A stretch of DNA of 36,235 bases from Phycisphaera sp. (GCA_023300125.1 JALZVY010000244.1:1-36235), one strand, 5' to 3'. Positions 15,575 through 25,474 are shown, numbered from the stretch's first letter. The notes: generated by a model from the sequence alone, not told the origin. Made by a program: numbers and translations.

Positions 15575-16972
15575 TTGAATCTGATCGCCCCCGAAAAATC
15601 AGATAATCCCAGTGTTTCCGGGATTTTGCGAGCCCCGGGAGCCTGGTGGGTGCTTCTTTTGGCCTTGGTGCTGCGCGTGGCCTGGGCGGTGGTGATCCCG
15701 ATGGATCCGCTATCGGACTCCCAGGCCTACGACATCTTGGCCCAGAACGTGGTGGCGGGCCACGGCTACACCCTGAATCCCGACCCCGCGGGGGCCCATG
15801 CCGCGGGCGAGTACGTCGAACTGTCGTCTTACTGGGCGGTGGGCACCCCCGCGGTGGTGGCGCTGCTGTACGCGATCTTTGGCCACACCTACCTGCCGGT
15901 GGTGATCTTGAACATCTTGATTGCACTGGCCGGCATCGCGGTGACCATGCGCCTGGTGTCCGAGTGGCTCACGCCTCAGCATGCCACCGCCGCGGGGCTC
16001 GCCTTGGCCTGCTGGCCCGGGCAGATCGGCTTTGTCACCGCCATCGCCAGCGAGCTGTGGTTCACCCTTGGCGTGTTGCTCACGCTTCTGGTCTGGACCC
16101 GGTCAAGCTGGGCCTGGTGGCGCCGCTCGGTGCTCAGCGGGGTGTTGCTGGCCGCCAGCTGCTACATCCGGCCTGTGGCCATGCTTTTGCCCATTGTGCT
16201 GGTCATGGTGTCTTGGTTCGACAGCTGGGTGACCCTGCGGGCCCGGGCTGCGTCTGGGGCCCCGCCCGAAGAGGACAGCCCGCCGTGGTGGCGCACGGTC
16301 GCGTCCCCGGTCATCGCGGCGGGTTTCGCCGGGGTGCTGATGGTCGGCTTGGTGCTGCCCTGGACGATGCGCAACGCCGAGGTCATGGGGGCCCCTGCTT
16401 TTGTGTCCATGAACGGCGGCGCCAACCTGTGGATGGGCAACCACCCGGGCACCAATGGCCAATACGCCCTACTCCCGCCTGAAACCGACGACATGTTCGA
16501 GCTCGAACGCGACGTCTACCTCAAAACCCTGGCCAAGGACTACATCCGAGACGAGCCGGTGGCCTTTGTCACCCGCACCCTCAAGAAGCTGGTCACCCTG
16601 CACGCGGGGGAAGTCATTTTTGTCTACTGGAACCAGCCCTCGATCGAAAGGGTCCTGGGCCCCGAGGCCGTCGCGCCACTCAAGGCCGTGGGCTCGGTGT
16701 ACTGGTTGATCGTGCTGGGCAGCGCGCTGCTGGGCGTGGTCATACTTATGCGTCAGAGCGGTTTTTGGGTGGTGTGGCTGCATCCCGCCTGGCTGTTTTG
16801 GGGCTATTTCGCCTCGGTGCACGCGGTCATCGTGGTGCAAGACCGCTACCACTACCCCAGTGTGCCCTTTATCGCGGCCTTCGCGACGGTGCCGGTGCTG
16901 GCGCTCTACCGAGGGCTGGCGTCCCGCCGATCCAACGCTACCATCGGCGCCGACACGCCCGAATCCGCCTGA
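15575..16972 (+). CDS. GT39/ArnT-like integral membrane glycosyltransferase
   Basis: 465 residues from a TTG at 15575, the only start that includes the first membrane segment WWVLLLALVLRVAWAVVIP. About ten hydrophobic helices follow. The loop after the first helix, PLSDSQAYDILAQNVVAGHG, holds the acidic residues typical of GT-C enzymes (an Asp followed by Tyr, then a GxGY region). A conserved-looking periplasmic stretch is WTMRNAEVMGAPAFVSMNGG. GT39-type enzymes move a sugar from a polyprenyl-phosphate donor to a lipid, glycan or protein outside the membrane. The acceptor cannot be read from the sequence. The next gene, 28 nt downstream, is a HAD-UbiA fusion that could make such donors. The TTG overlaps the stop of a 13-codon open frame (TTGA). 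Confidence 0.8.
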   Translation: MNLIAPEKSDNPSVSGILRAPGAWWVLLLALVLRVAWAVVIPMDPLSDSQAYDILAQNVVAGHGYTLNPDPAGAHAAGEYVELSSYWAVGTPAVVALLYAIFGHTYLPVVILNILIALAGIAVTMRLVSEWLTPQHATAAGLALACWPGQIGFVTAIASELWFTLGVLLTLLVWTRSSWAWWRRSVLSGVLLAASCYIRPVAMLLPIVLVMVSWFDSWVTLRARAASGAPPEEDSPPWWRTVASPVIAAGFAGVLMVGLVLPWTMRNAEVMGAPAFVSMNGGANLWMGNHPGTNGQYALLPPETDDMFELERDVYLKTLAKDYIRDEPVAFVTRTLKKLVTLHAGEVIFVYWNQPSIERVLGPEAVAPLKAVGSVYWLIVLGSALLGVVILMRQSGFWVVWLHPAWLFWGYFASVHAVIVVQDRYHYPSVPFIAAFATVPVLALYRGLASRRSNATIGADTPESA

Positions 16973-17000
16973 CGTATACCGACTCTGAAAGAACCCCGCG

Positions 17001-18482
17001 ATGTCCTCCCCGACGCCGACCGACAACCCGGCCCCCCCTGATGCCGTGCCGCTGTGCGTCGATCTCGACGGCACGCTCATCAGCACCGACCTGCTGCATG
17101 AGTCGCTGTTCGCTTTGATTGGCGACCACCCGCTGCGTGCGCTGTCGGTGCCGGGTTGGCTCAAAAAAGGCAAGGCCGCGCTCAAACACCGGATCGCCCA
17201 AGAGGTGGAACTGGACGCCGCGACCCTGCCGTACCGCGCCGAAGTCGTCGATTGGCTGCGCGATCAGAAAGCCGCTGGCCGCACGCTGGTGCTGGCCACC
17301 GCCAGCCACGAAAAATACGCCCAGGCCGTGGCGGACGACCTGGGGCTGTTTGACCATGTCATCGGCAGCGACGCGACCCACAACCGACGCAGCGCTTCAA
17401 AAATCGAGGCCATCAAAGAGCGCGTGGGCGAGGTGTTCGACTACGTCGGGGATTCCGACGCAGATGTGCCACTGGTTGAGGCGTGCCGCAAAATCGTGCT
17501 GGTGGAACCCACCTCGGCCCTGACCGCGGCCGCCGAAAAATCAGGCAAAATCGAACACGTGTTTGCGGGCCGCGGGTCCGACATGATGGGTAAGAAACGC
17601 CCCTCGCGCGGGCGGGCGCTGCTCAAGCTCATGCGGCCGCACCAGTGGGCCAAAAACGCGCTTCTTTTTGTGCCCCTGATCGTCGGCCACCAGTTGGGCA
17701 ACCCGGCGCTGCTCCTTGCCGCGTTCTTGGGTTTTTTGGCCTTCAGCGCCGCCGCGTCGTCGGTATACATCGTCAACGACCTGGTGGACATCGAAAGCGA
17801 CCGCCAGCACCCGCGCAAACGCAAACGGCCCCTGGCCGCGGGCAACGTGAAGATCCCCGTGGCGGTGGTGGCCACCGGGGCCTTGCTGGTGGCCGCCACC
17901 TTGCTGGCCTTGGCCGCGGGGGGGGTGGTCTTCCTGGCCTGGCTGGCGGCCTACCTCACACTCACCACCGCCTACTCATTCGTGCTCAAGCGGCGTTTGC
18001 TGATTGACGTGCTGGTGCTGGCCTGGCTGTACACCCACCGGATGATGGCCGGCGGGGTGGCGGTGGACATCGACCTGTCGCCCTGGCTGATCGCCTTCAG
18101 CTCGTTTGTGTTCCTGAGCCTCGCTTTTGTGAAGCGCTACACCGAGCTAAAACGGGCGACGCTTAAAAATCAAAACACCAACGCACGCCGCGGCTACCGC
18201 ACCGACGACCTTCCGCTGATTGGCAACATCGGCCCGTCTGCGGGCATGGCCGCCACCTTGGTGCTAGCGCTGTACATCCAAAGTGACGTCGCTCAGGATC
18301 TGTACAGCCGCCCCGACGCCCTGTGGGCCCTGCTGCCGCTGTTTTTGATCTGGATCCTGCGGGTGTGGTTCTTGGCCTTCCGCGGAGAGCTCAACGAAGA
18401 TCCCATCGCCTTTGCCATCACCGACAAGATGTCCTACGTGATTCTTGTGACCGCCGGGGTGGTCATGGCCGTGGCCACCTGA
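17001..18482 (+). CDS. HAD phosphatase-UbiA prenyltransferase fusion (decaprenyl-phosphate phosphoribosyltransferase-like)
   Basis: 493 residues in two parts. Residues 1-195 are a HAD hydrolase: motif I DLDGTLIST, motif II LATAS, a central Lys and motif IV GDSDADVPL. Residues 205-493 are a UbiA-family membrane enzyme: RPHQWAKNALLFVPL, then NDLVDIESDRQHPRKRKRPL, the Asp-rich phosphate-binding site, followed by several helices and LAFVKRYTEL. This architecture matches the group around mycobacterial DPPR synthase, which joins phosphoribose to polyprenyl phosphate. The HAD part may then remove the 5'-phosphate. The product would be a polyprenyl-phospho-pentose for glycosyltransferases such as the upstream neighbour. 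TATACC at 16975-16980 may be an internal -10 site. Substrate assignments are inference. Confidence 0.85.
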   Translation: MSSPTPTDNPAPPDAVPLCVDLDGTLISTDLLHESLFALIGDHPLRALSVPGWLKKGKAALKHRIAQEVELDAATLPYRAEVVDWLRDQKAAGRTLVLATASHEKYAQAVADDLGLFDHVIGSDATHNRRSASKIEAIKERVGEVFDYVGDSDADVPLVEACRKIVLVEPTSALTAAAEKSGKIEHVFAGRGSDMMGKKRPSRGRALLKLMRPHQWAKNALLFVPLIVGHQLGNPALLLAAFLGFLAFSAAASSVYIVNDLVDIESDRQHPRKRKRPLAAGNVKIPVAVVATGALLVAATLLALAAGGVVFLAWLAAYLTLTTAYSFVLKRRLLIDVLVLAWLYTHRMMAGGVAVDIDLSPWLIAFSSFVFLSLAFVKRYTELKRATLKNQNTNARRGYRTDDLPLIGNIGPSAGMAATLVLALYIQSDVAQDLYSRPDALWALLPLFLIWILRVWFLAFRGELNEDPIAFAITDKMSYVILVTAGVVMAVAT

Positions 18483-18517
18483 TCACGTGGATGCCGGGCA
18501 GCAGCCGGGCGCGTTCT

Positions 18518-18523
18518 TATACT
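18518..18523 (+). promoter_or_regulatory. -10 box for leaderless alaS
   Basis: TATACT, five of six bases of the -10 consensus, ends 8 nt before the alaS ATG at 18532. No ribosome-binding site or -35 box is evident. Confidence 0.55.
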
Positions 18524-18531
18524 GCGTGGCT

Positions 18532-21411
18532 ATGTCAAGCCACCCCAACGCACCCCGGGCCGATCAAGTCCGCGACCAATTCATCCGTTTTTTCGTCGAG
18601 AAGGCCGGCCACACCGCCGTGCCCTCCTCTGCTGTGGTGCCCCACGACGACCCCACGCTCATGTTCGCCAACGCGGGCATGAATCAGTTTAAAGACGTGT
18701 TCTTGGGCACCGGGTCGCGGCCGTTCACCCGCGCGGTGGACACCCAGAAGTGCATCCGCGCCGGGGGCAAGCACAACGACCTGGACGACGTGGGCGTGGA
18801 CACCTACCACCACACCTTTTTCGAGATGTTGGGCAACTGGTCCTTTGGCGACTATTTCAAAGAAGAGGCCATCGCCTGGGCGTGGGAACTGCTCACCAGC
18901 CCCGACTGGTGGGGGCTAGAGCCCAAGCGGCTGCACGCGACCTACTTCGAAGGCGACCCCGGCGAAGGACTGGAACCCGACCTCGAAGCCCGTGATTTCT
19001 GGCTCAAGCGGTTGCCCCCCGAGCAGGTGCATCCGGGCAACAAAAAAGACAACTTCTGGGAAATGGGCGACACGGGCCCCTGCGGGCCGTGCAGCGAGCT
19101 GCACTACGACGGCACCGACGACCTGAGTGGCGGGCCCAAAGTCAACGCCGACGACCCGGACGTGATCGAGATCTGGAACCTGGTGTTTATCCAGTACAAC
19201 CGGCTGCAAAGCGGCGACCTGCAGCCCCTGCCCGCCAAGCATGTCGACACCGGCATGGGCTTTGAGCGCATCGTCCGCGTGCTGCAAGGCAAGAACAGCA
19301 ACTACGACACCGACGTGTTCGGCCCGCTGTTTACAGCCATTCAAACCATCACCGGCGCCCGGGCCTACACCCCCGGCGGCGACCCCGCGGCCCTGGCCGA
19401 CCCGATCAACGTGGCCTACCGCGTGATCGCCGACCACATCCGCACGCTGAGCTTCGCGCTGGCCGACGGGGCCCACTGCGGCAACGAAGGCCGCAGCTAC
19501 GTGCTGCGCCGGATCTTGCGGCGGGCGGTGCGCTACGGCCGCCAGACCCTGGGCGTGACCGAGCCGTTTTTCTACAAGCTCGTGCCCGCGGTGGTGGACA
19601 ACTTCGCCGCCACCTTCCCGGAACTCAAGCAGCAGGCCGACGCGGTCGCCGCCGAAATCAAAGAAGAAGAAGTCGCTTTTGGCCACACGCTGGACCGCGG
19701 CATCGCGTTGTTCGAACGCGCCGCCTCGGGGCTGACCACCGGCGGGCAGATCGACGCCCAAGACGCCTTTGTGCTCTACGACACGCACGGCTTTCCCTTG
19801 GACCTCACCCAGCTGATGGCCGCTGAGCGCGGGCTCACAGTGGACGAAGCCGGCTTCAACCAAAAAATGGACGAGGCCCGGGCCAAGTCGCGCGCCGGAG
19901 CCAGCGGAAGCGACGACGCCCGGCAAAGCCTGCTTGAAGGCGTGCAAAAGGGCCTGGACGCCGGCTGGTTCACCGACACCGATTTCACCGGCTACGGCGC
20001 CACCGAAAGCCCCTTTGCCGACAACACCCTGCACCTGTTTGTGCAGCATGACGGCGTCTACCAGCCCGCCACGCAGGCCAACGCCGGTGACGCGGTGGCG
20101 GTGGTGCTCAAGGCCACGCCCTTCTACGCCGAGGCCGGGGGCCAGGTCGGCGATTCGGGCGGCATCATGGTCAAGCACCAAAACGCGGTCACCCGCGTCA
20201 AGATCGAAGACACCATCAAGATCGGCGGCGTGCACCTGCACCTGGGCCGCATCAGCGGCGGATCACTGACGGGCCTGGACCCGCAAGACGGCGGCGTGAC
20301 CACCGCGCTGGCGGTGGACGCCGAGCGCCGGGCGCTGATCCAAAACAACCACACCGCCACCCACCTGATGAACCGGGCCCTGCGCGACCGCGTGAACGAC
20401 CAGGCCAATCAGAAAGGCTCGCTGGTCAACGACCAGCGTTTGCGCTTTGACTTCACCCACGGCAGCACGCTCAGCGACGACGAGATCGCCGCGATCGAAA
20501 GCGACGTCAACCGTGACCTGGCCGCTGACGAGCCTGTGTACATCGACGTGGTGGCCCAAGAGCAGGCGCTCAAGATCAACGGCCTGCGGGCGGTCTTTGG
20601 CGAGAAGTACCCGCCCAAGGTGCGGGTGGTCAGCATCGGCGTGCCGGTGGCCGACCTGCTGGCCGACCCCGACAACGACGCCTGGTCCACCCGCAGCATC
20701 GAGTTTTGCGGCGGCACGCACCTGGCCCGCACCGGCGCGGCCCAGGCCTTTGCCATCACCAGCCAAGAAGCCGTGGGCCGCGGCGTGCGTCGGCTGACCG
20801 CGCTCACCGGCGACGCCGCCGCCCAAGCGCAGTCTGCAGGTGCTCAGCTGCTGGGCCGGGCCCAAGCCCTGGCCGACGTCGCGCCCGACGCCCTGGGGGC
20901 CGAGGTCGAAGCGGTCACCCGCCAGTTGGGGGCGGTGGTGCTGCCCCTTCGCGTGGCGACGGCGGTGCGCAGCGCGCTGACCGACGCCGGCACGCGGCTG
21001 AAAAAGCTGCAAAAAGAAGCCGGCAACGCCTCGCAGGCCCAGGTCGTCGCCGCCGCCCAAGCCGCGGCCGCGGCCCACAGCGGCTCTGGACCGCTGGTTG
21101 CCCGCATCGCCGACGCCGACGGCAAAAGCCTACGCACGGCCATGGACGTCATCCGCAAGCAGCACGCCGACACGCCCATGATGCTGGCCGCGGTCTTTGG
21201 CGACCGCAAAGTTGCCCTCTTGGCCTCGGTGCCCCCTGCGGGCATCGCCCAAGGCCTCAAGGCCGGTGACTGGATCAAGGCCGTGGCCCCGGTCGTCGGC
21301 GGCGGGGGCGGCGGCAAACCCGACCAAGCGATGGCCGGCGGCAAAGACCCCGAAAAAGTCGACGACGCCCTGGAGGCCGCCCGGGCCTTCGCCGCCGAAC
21401 ACCTGGGCTAG
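18532..21411 (+). CDS. alaS: alanyl-tRNA synthetase
   Basis: 959 residues. The catalytic class II domain starts at residue 10 ([20 protein letters not shown]) with [15 protein letters not shown] and [19 protein letters not shown], then [12 protein letters not shown] and the [10 protein letters not shown] motif. The editing domain has the GGQVGDSG loop at 536-543 and zinc ligands HTATH (607-611) and CGGTH (726-730). The C-Ala domain has the glycine-rich [15 protein letters not shown] at 923-937. It charges tRNA-Ala and hydrolyses Ser- and Gly-tRNA-Ala. At 959 residues it is longer than the E. coli enzyme (876), with the excess spread over loops. The ATG at 18532 fits both the family N-terminus and the -10 hexamer 8 nt before it. 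Confidence 0.97.
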   Translation: MSSHPNAPRADQVRDQFIRFFVEKAGHTAVPSSAVVPHDDPTLMFANAGMNQFKDVFLGTGSRPFTRAVDTQKCIRAGGKHNDLDDVGVDTYHHTFFEMLGNWSFGDYFKEEAIAWAWELLTSPDWWGLEPKRLHATYFEGDPGEGLEPDLEARDFWLKRLPPEQVHPGNKKDNFWEMGDTGPCGPCSELHYDGTDDLSGGPKVNADDPDVIEIWNLVFIQYNRLQSGDLQPLPAKHVDTGMGFERIVRVLQGKNSNYDTDVFGPLFTAIQTITGARAYTPGGDPAALADPINVAYRVIADHIRTLSFALADGAHCGNEGRSYVLRRILRRAVRYGRQTLGVTEPFFYKLVPAVVDNFAATFPELKQQADAVAAEIKEEEVAFGHTLDRGIALFERAASGLTTGGQIDAQDAFVLYDTHGFPLDLTQLMAAERGLTVDEAGFNQKMDEARAKSRAGASGSDDARQSLLEGVQKGLDAGWFTDTDFTGYGATESPFADNTLHLFVQHDGVYQPATQANAGDAVAVVLKATPFYAEAGGQVGDSGGIMVKHQNAVTRVKIEDTIKIGGVHLHLGRISGGSLTGLDPQDGGVTTALAVDAERRALIQNNHTATHLMNRALRDRVNDQANQKGSLVNDQRLRFDFTHGSTLSDDEIAAIESDVNRDLAADEPVYIDVVAQEQALKINGLRAVFGEKYPPKVRVVSIGVPVADLLADPDNDAWSTRSIEFCGGTHLARTGAAQAFAITSQEAVGRGVRRLTALTGDAAAQAQSAGAQLLGRAQALADVAPDALGAEVEAVTRQLGAVVLPLRVATAVRSALTDAGTRLKKLQKEAGNASQAQVVAAAQAAAAAHSGSGPLVARIADADGKSLRTAMDVIRKQHADTPMMLAAVFGDRKVALLASVPPAGIAQGLKAGDWIKAVAPVVGGGGGGKPDQAMAGGKDPEKVDDALEAARAFAAEHLG

Positions 21412-21538
21412 CCGTCCGGGCGGCGGCGGGGGGGCACCCCCAACCCGCCAAACAGCGTTTTGCAGTCTCAAAAACCCTTGCGCCGCCGAGAGCCCACCAT
21501 GCTTGGGTTTTCCAAAGACCGCGGCCGCGTCACCCCGC

Positions 21539-21544
21539 TAAACT
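21539..21544 (+). promoter_or_regulatory. -10-like hexamer for leaderless dapL
   Basis: TAAACT ends 7 nt before the dapL ATG at 21552. The alaS-dapL spacer (21412-21551) shows no other clear signal. Confidence 0.5.
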
Positions 21545-21551
21545 CTTTCCC

Positions 21552-22787
21552 ATGCCACGCATCAACGACAACTATCTCAAGCTCGAAGCCGGTTACCTCT
21601 TTCCTGAGATCGGCCGGCGCGTCGCCGCCTTCGCCGAATCCAACCCCGAGGCCAAGCTCATCAAGCTGGGCATCGGCGACGTGACAGAGCCCCTGCCCGA
21701 AGCCTGCCGAACCGCGATGATCCGGGCCGTCAACGCCCTAGGCAAACGCGACAGCTTCCACGGCTACGGCCCCGAGCAGGGCTACGCATGGCTGCGTGAG
21801 GCCATCGCCGAAAACGATTTCGCCGCCCGCGGCTGCGACATCGACGCCTCGGAGATCTTTGTCTCCGACGGCAGCAAGTGCGACAGCGGCAACATCTTGG
21901 ACATCCTCGCCGCGGGCACCGCCAACCGCTTTGCGGTGTGCGACCCGGTGTACCCCGTCTACGTCGACACCAACGTGATGGCCGGCAACACCGGCGAAGC
22001 CGCGGGCGGCCGCTACGCCGGGCTGGTGTACCTGCCCATGACCGCGGCCAACAGCTTCACCCCCGCGATCCCCGACGCCCCGGTCGACGTGGTGTACCTG
22101 TGCTACCCCAACAACCCCACGGGCGCCGTGGCCAGCCGTGAGACGCTGACCCAATGGGTCGACTGGGCCAAGGCCAACAACACGCTGATCCTCTTCGACG
22201 CGGCCTACCACGCCTTCATCACCGACCCGGACATCCCCCACTCGATCTACGAGATTCCTGGGGCCCGCGACTGCGCCATCGAATTCCGCTCGTTCTCAAA
22301 GAACGCGGGCTTCACCGGCACTCGGTGCGCCCTGACGGTGGTGCCCAAAGGCCTCACCGGCAAAGACGCCGACGGCAACGACGTGGCCTTGCACGGCCTG
22401 TGGAACCGTCGGCAGTCGACCAAGTTCAACGGCGTGTCGTACATCGTGCAACGCGGTGCCGAAGCGGTCTACAGCGAAGAAGGCAAGGCGCAGGTCGCCG
22501 AGCTGATCGCTTTCTACCTAGAGAACGCCCGGCTGATCCGCGAAGCCCTCACCGCCTGCGGCATGGAAGTCCACGGCGGGGTCAACGCCCCGTACGTGTG
22601 GATCAAAACCCCCGCAGGCGTCAGCTCGTGGGACTTCTTCGACACGCTGATCAACGAATGCCACGTCGTGGGCACGCCGGGCAGCGGCTTTGGCGCCGCG
22701 GGCGAAGGCTACTTCCGTATCTCGGCCTTCAACAGCCGCGAAAACGTCGAAGAAGCCATGAAGCGCATCGCCAAGCTCAAGGCCTGA
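21552..22787 (+). CDS. dapL: LL-diaminopimelate aminotransferase
   Basis: 411 residues, the standard DapL length. The N-terminus [20 protein letters not shown] is diagnostic. Fold-type I aminotransferase landmarks are [40 protein letters not shown] (185-191), DAAYHAFI and [14 protein letters not shown], with Lys250 as the PLP lysine. It converts tetrahydrodipicolinate to LL-diaminopimelate in one step, bypassing the succinylase or acetylase branches of lysine and peptidoglycan precursor synthesis. Planctomycetes are among the bacterial groups that use this route. The next gene starts 1 nt after its stop and is probably translationally coupled. Confidence 0.97.
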   Translation: MPRINDNYLKLEAGYLFPEIGRRVAAFAESNPEAKLIKLGIGDVTEPLPEACRTAMIRAVNALGKRDSFHGYGPEQGYAWLREAIAENDFAARGCDIDASEIFVSDGSKCDSGNILDILAAGTANRFAVCDPVYPVYVDTNVMAGNTGEAAGGRYAGLVYLPMTAANSFTPAIPDAPVDVVYLCYPNNPTGAVASRETLTQWVDWAKANNTLILFDAAYHAFITDPDIPHSIYEIPGARDCAIEFRSFSKNAGFTGTRCALTVVPKGLTGKDADGNDVALHGLWNRRQSTKFNGVSYIVQRGAEAVYSEEGKAQVAELIAFYLENARLIREALTACGMEVHGGVNAPYVWIKTPAGVSSWDFFDTLINECHVVGTPGSGFGAAGEGYFRISAFNSRENVEEAMKRIAKLKA

Positions 22788-22788
22788 C

Positions 22789-23364
22789 GTGGCTGACGAC
22801 GACGGACACGGCGACGCTAACGGCAGCCCCGGCAACGATCGCGCTCAGGACCATGACATGCTGTCGTCCGACCCGCCCGCGGATTTCGTGTTCGACCGCG
22901 AGGTCGAGATCTTTCTGGCTGTTTGCCGCACCGCGTCTTTGGCGACCGTCGACGACGACGGTGCGCCCCACAACGCCAACGTGCAGTTCGCGCACGGCAG
23001 CATCGGCGGCCAAGCGAGCGCTCCGTTTGACCTGTGGTGGGTCTCGTCACCCACCAGCGCCCACAGCCGTCATCTGACAGCCAGGCCCCGGGCCGCGGTC
23101 ACCGTCTACGCCCACGCCGACGCCCCCGACCAGATCCGCGGCATCCAGGCCCGCGGCACGGTGACGCCGGCGCTGACGCCCGGCGATGCAGCCTATCCCG
23201 CGGCCCTGCGTCGGTACGCGGCGAAGTACCCCTTCGTGGACACACCACCCTTCGATGCGGCCGTGGCCCGGCAGGGGCTCTACCGCTTCCGACCGCAATG
23301 GATCCGCTGGATCGACAACCGGCGCGGGTTTGGCTGGAAAGTGGAACGAACGCTGGGCGGGTGA
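22789..23364 (+). CDS. pyridoxamine 5'-phosphate oxidase-family (flavin split-barrel) protein
   Basis: 191 residues from a GTG 1 nt after the dapL stop; an ATG at 22858 (MLSSDPP) would give 168 residues and removes a low-complexity Asp/Gly stretch. The core IFLAVCRTASLATVDDDGAP, then WWVSSPTSAHSRHL, ARPRAAVTVYAHADAPDQIR and the C-terminal FRPQWIRWIDNRRGFGWKVE follow the split-barrel FMN-binding family (general stress/PNPOx-like). Such proteins bind FMN, F420 or haem and oxidise or reduce small molecules. It is shorter than PdxH and lacks an obvious PdxH signature, so I do not assign vitamin B6 synthesis. Coupling to dapL is positional; no shared pathway is evident. Confidence 0.75.
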   Translation: MADDDGHGDANGSPGNDRAQDHDMLSSDPPADFVFDREVEIFLAVCRTASLATVDDDGAPHNANVQFAHGSIGGQASAPFDLWWVSSPTSAHSRHLTARPRAAVTVYAHADAPDQIRGIQARGTVTPALTPGDAAYPAALRRYAAKYPFVDTPPFDAAVARQGLYRFRPQWIRWIDNRRGFGWKVERTLGG

Positions 23365-23412
23365 AGCCCGCCACCACAGGCGTAAGGTGCGCCCCGAAAC
23401 CACCAAAAAGCG

Positions 23413-23436
23413 GTGGGTGAGTGGGTGAGTGGGTGA
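23413..23436 (+). repeat. triplicate octamer tandem repeat
   Basis: Three perfect copies of GTGGGTGA lie in the spacer between the oxidase-family gene and the hypothetical gene. The 26 bp just before it (23387-23412) resemble 23930-23955 at 22 of 26 positions. Confidence 0.8.
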
Positions 23437-23509
23437 TGCACAAGCAAGTTGTTTTCCACAATGCCCCCGCAGGGGTTTCATTGCGGTAATCCCTATGGCA
23501 CACGACGGG

Positions 23510-23515
23510 TACACT
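23510..23515 (+). promoter_or_regulatory. -10-like hexamer for the 125-residue hypothetical gene
   Basis: TACACT predicts a start site near 23522 and a leader of about 60 nt. Unlike the leaderless cases, this leader ends in an AGGAG ribosome-binding site 9-10 nt before the ATG at 23582. Confidence 0.4.
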
Positions 23516-23581
23516 GGCAATGAAGACTGTTCGGCTGTCCGATAGCTTTGCCCCTCCGCCCCCCCCAGGAGCCCCGCCGCG

Positions 23582-23959
23582 ATGGAACGTCACACCCTTC
23601 AGAACCGTTTTCAAGACCTCATCGACGTGCTGCTGCCCGCCCGGGCCCGCCGCGATGGCTGGTCGGTCACCGAAGCCCACGCCTTCACGCGAATCGTGCT
23701 CGATGATGTGTTTGGCACGTGCTATACGCGCCACCTGCCACGTCGCGTGCGTCCCCACGAGCAGCTCAACGACGCCCAGCTCACCCTCGCGGTCAACGTG
23801 GCCCAGCGGCTGCTCGACGGCGACCGGGCCCAGCTGGTCAAGATGAACGATCGCTCGCAGCGCTGGCACACCGCCGCCAGCCCCGCCCCGAGTGGCCAGC
23901 GTCGCCCGCACCGGGCCCACGGCCGCAACGTGCGCCCCGAAGCCGCCAAGACGCGCTAA
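23582..23959 (+). CDS. hypothetical protein, 125 residues
   Basis: I do not recognise this family. The ATG at 23582 is preceded by AGGAG, and codon use matches the neighbours. The first 95 residues look like a compact helical domain (FQDLIDVLLPARARRDGWSV, VTEAHAFTRIVLDDVFGTCY, LTLAVNVAQRLLDGDRAQLV), with two Trp, two Cys-free surfaces apart from a single Cys, and no membrane segment or signal peptide. The last 30 residues are Arg/His/Pro-rich, probably disordered and nucleic acid-friendly. A frame in another register starts at 23520 but looks non-coding. No functional link to neighbours is visible. Confidence 0.65.
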   Translation: MERHTLQNRFQDLIDVLLPARARRDGWSVTEAHAFTRIVLDDVFGTCYTRHLPRRVRPHEQLNDAQLTLAVNVAQRLLDGDRAQLVKMNDRSQRWHTAASPAPSGQRRPHRAHGRNVRPEAAKTR

Positions 23960-24092
23960 TGCACTTGATTGTGCGGCAGTCTTTGCCTGTCGTGCATGCC
24001 GCATCCACCGCTTCTCGCGAAGGATGGTCGGCATCGCGGGCTTAGGGGTCGGCTTTGTGTCTGACCGCCTGCCTTGCGGTGGTCCTGTCTTT

Positions 24093-24200
24093 TTACGACG
24101 TGCTGCGCTGAATCCCCAAGCCTTGGTTCACGCGGTGAGCGAGGGTGGTTTTGCCCGCGTCGCGGGTGCCGATGATTTTGATGCGCGGCCCGCGACACAC
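24093..24200 (-). pseudogene. orphan P-loop fragment (possible decayed kinase gene)
   Basis: Just after the aroC stop, a 35-codon frame from GTG 24200 reads RIKIIGTRDAGKTTLAHRVN then QGLGI before TAA. This has the beta-strand, Walker A GxxxxGKTT and following helix of small P-loop kinases or ATPases. The similarity stops within about 30 residues, and nothing downstream resumes the fold in any frame. It may be the 5' remnant of a deleted kinase gene, or chance. Confidence 0.35.
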
Positions 24201-24205
24201 GAGGC

Positions 24206-25300
24206 CTAGCCCTGCACCGCGGCCTGACGCAGGAAGTGGTCGGCCAGCACGAGCAGCACCATCGCCTCGGCCATGGGCACGAAGCGTGGCAGCAGGCACG
24301 GGTCGTGGCGGCCGCGGGTGGCGATGACAGTTTCCTTGCCGTCGCGGTCGACGGTGGGGCGGTCTTGGGGGATGCTGCTGGTGGGCTTGACCGCGCAGCG
24401 CAAGACGATGGGCATGCCGTTGGAGATGCCCCCCAGCATGCCCCCGGCGCGGTTGGTGGTGGTGCCGATGGGCGGGGCTTTGCCCGGTGCGGGCACCAGG
24501 GTGTCGCAGTGGCCGCTGCCGCGGGCATGGGCCACGGCGAAGCCTTCACCAAACTCCACGCCCATCACCGCGGGCAGGCTGAACATGGCTTTGCCCAGGT
24601 CGGCCCGCAGCTTGTCGAAGACCGGCTCACCCCAGCCCGCGGGCACGCCGGTGGCCACCAGGCGTGCGGCGCCGCCGATGCTGTCTTGCTGCTTGCGCAC
24701 GTCTTTGATGAGCTGTTCCATCTTCTCGGCGGCCGCGGGGTCGGGGCAGCGCACGGGGTTGGCCTCGACCTGCTCCAGGGTGACGGCGCCCGGGTCGGGG
24801 ATGTCGGCGTGCAGGTCGCCGACCTGGTCGACCATGCCCAGCACGCCGATGCCCAGCCGCTGGCCCAGCAGCTTGCGGGCAATGGCCCCGGCGGCCACGC
24901 GGGCGGTGGTCTCGCGGGCGCTGCTGCGACCTCCGCCGCGGTAGTCGCGGCGGCCGAACTTGGCGTCGAAGGTGAAGTCCGCGTGCCCGGGGCGGTACTT
25001 GTCTTTGATGTCGCCGTAGTCGCGGCTGCGCTGGTCTTGGTTGCGGATCAGCACGGCGATGGGCGTGCCGGTGGTGTGGCCTTCAAACACGCCCGAGAGG
25101 ATCTCCGGGGCGTCGTCTTCTTTGCGTGGGGTGGTGATCCGCGACTGCCCGGGCTTGCGCCGCTGCAAATCGGGGATCAAGTCGGCTTCCGACAGTTCCA
25201 GACCCGGCGGGCAGCCGTCGACGATGACCACGTTCCCCGGCCCGTGGCTCTCGCCAGCGGTGGTCACGCGAAACAGGGTTCCAAAGGTGCTTCCAGCCAT
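24206..25300 (-). CDS. aroC: chorismate synthase
   Basis: 364 residues. Starts [20 protein letters not shown], the family N-terminus with the first active-site His. Further signatures are [84 protein letters not shown] and [13 protein letters not shown], with [17 protein letters not shown] at the C-terminus. It uses reduced FMN to eliminate phosphate from 5-enolpyruvylshikimate-3-phosphate and form chorismate, the last shikimate-pathway step. The ATG at 25300 is fixed by the family start and by TACAAT 7 nt upstream. It is transcribed toward the P-loop fragment and lies downstream of sulP in the same direction. Confidence 0.97.
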   Translation of the reverse strand: MAGSTFGTLFRVTTAGESHGPGNVVIVDGCPPGLELSEADLIPDLQRRKPGQSRITTPRKEDDAPEILSGVFEGHTTGTPIAVLIRNQDQRSRDYGDIKDKYRPGHADFTFDAKFGRRDYRGGGRSSARETTARVAAGAIARKLLGQRLGIGVLGMVDQVGDLHADIPDPGAVTLEQVEANPVRCPDPAAAEKMEQLIKDVRKQQDSIGGAARLVATGVPAGWGEPVFDKLRADLGKAMFSLPAVMGVEFGEGFAVAHARGSGHCDTLVPAPGKAPPIGTTTNRAGGMLGGISNGMPIVLRCAVKPTSSIPQDRPTVDRDGKETVIATRGRHDPCLLPRFVPMAEAMVLLVLADHFLRQAAVQG

Positions 25301-25307
25301 GGGGGGG

Positions 25308-25313
25308 ATTGTA
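25308..25313 (-). promoter_or_regulatory. -10 box for leaderless aroC
   Basis: TACAAT, five of six consensus bases, ends 7 nt (all C on the sense strand) before the aroC ATG. No ribosome-binding site fits in the gap. Confidence 0.5.
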
Positions 25314-25474
25314 CGGTTCGGCGGGTGGAAAGGGGCAAAAGGCAGGATTCGCAAAGCACGCAGAGAGATCACCGCCCGCGCATCAAAACCGCGAAATACG
25401 ACGGAATCGTGACCTCGCCGTGAAGCTGGCCCCGGGCCGTCGGTTCTTCTTTGCGACCTCGCAGAACGTGCGCC

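Noticed and set aside
23413-23436. CRISPR-like or phase-variable array
   Set aside because: Only three 8-bp units with no spacers, and not inside a gene or promoter core.
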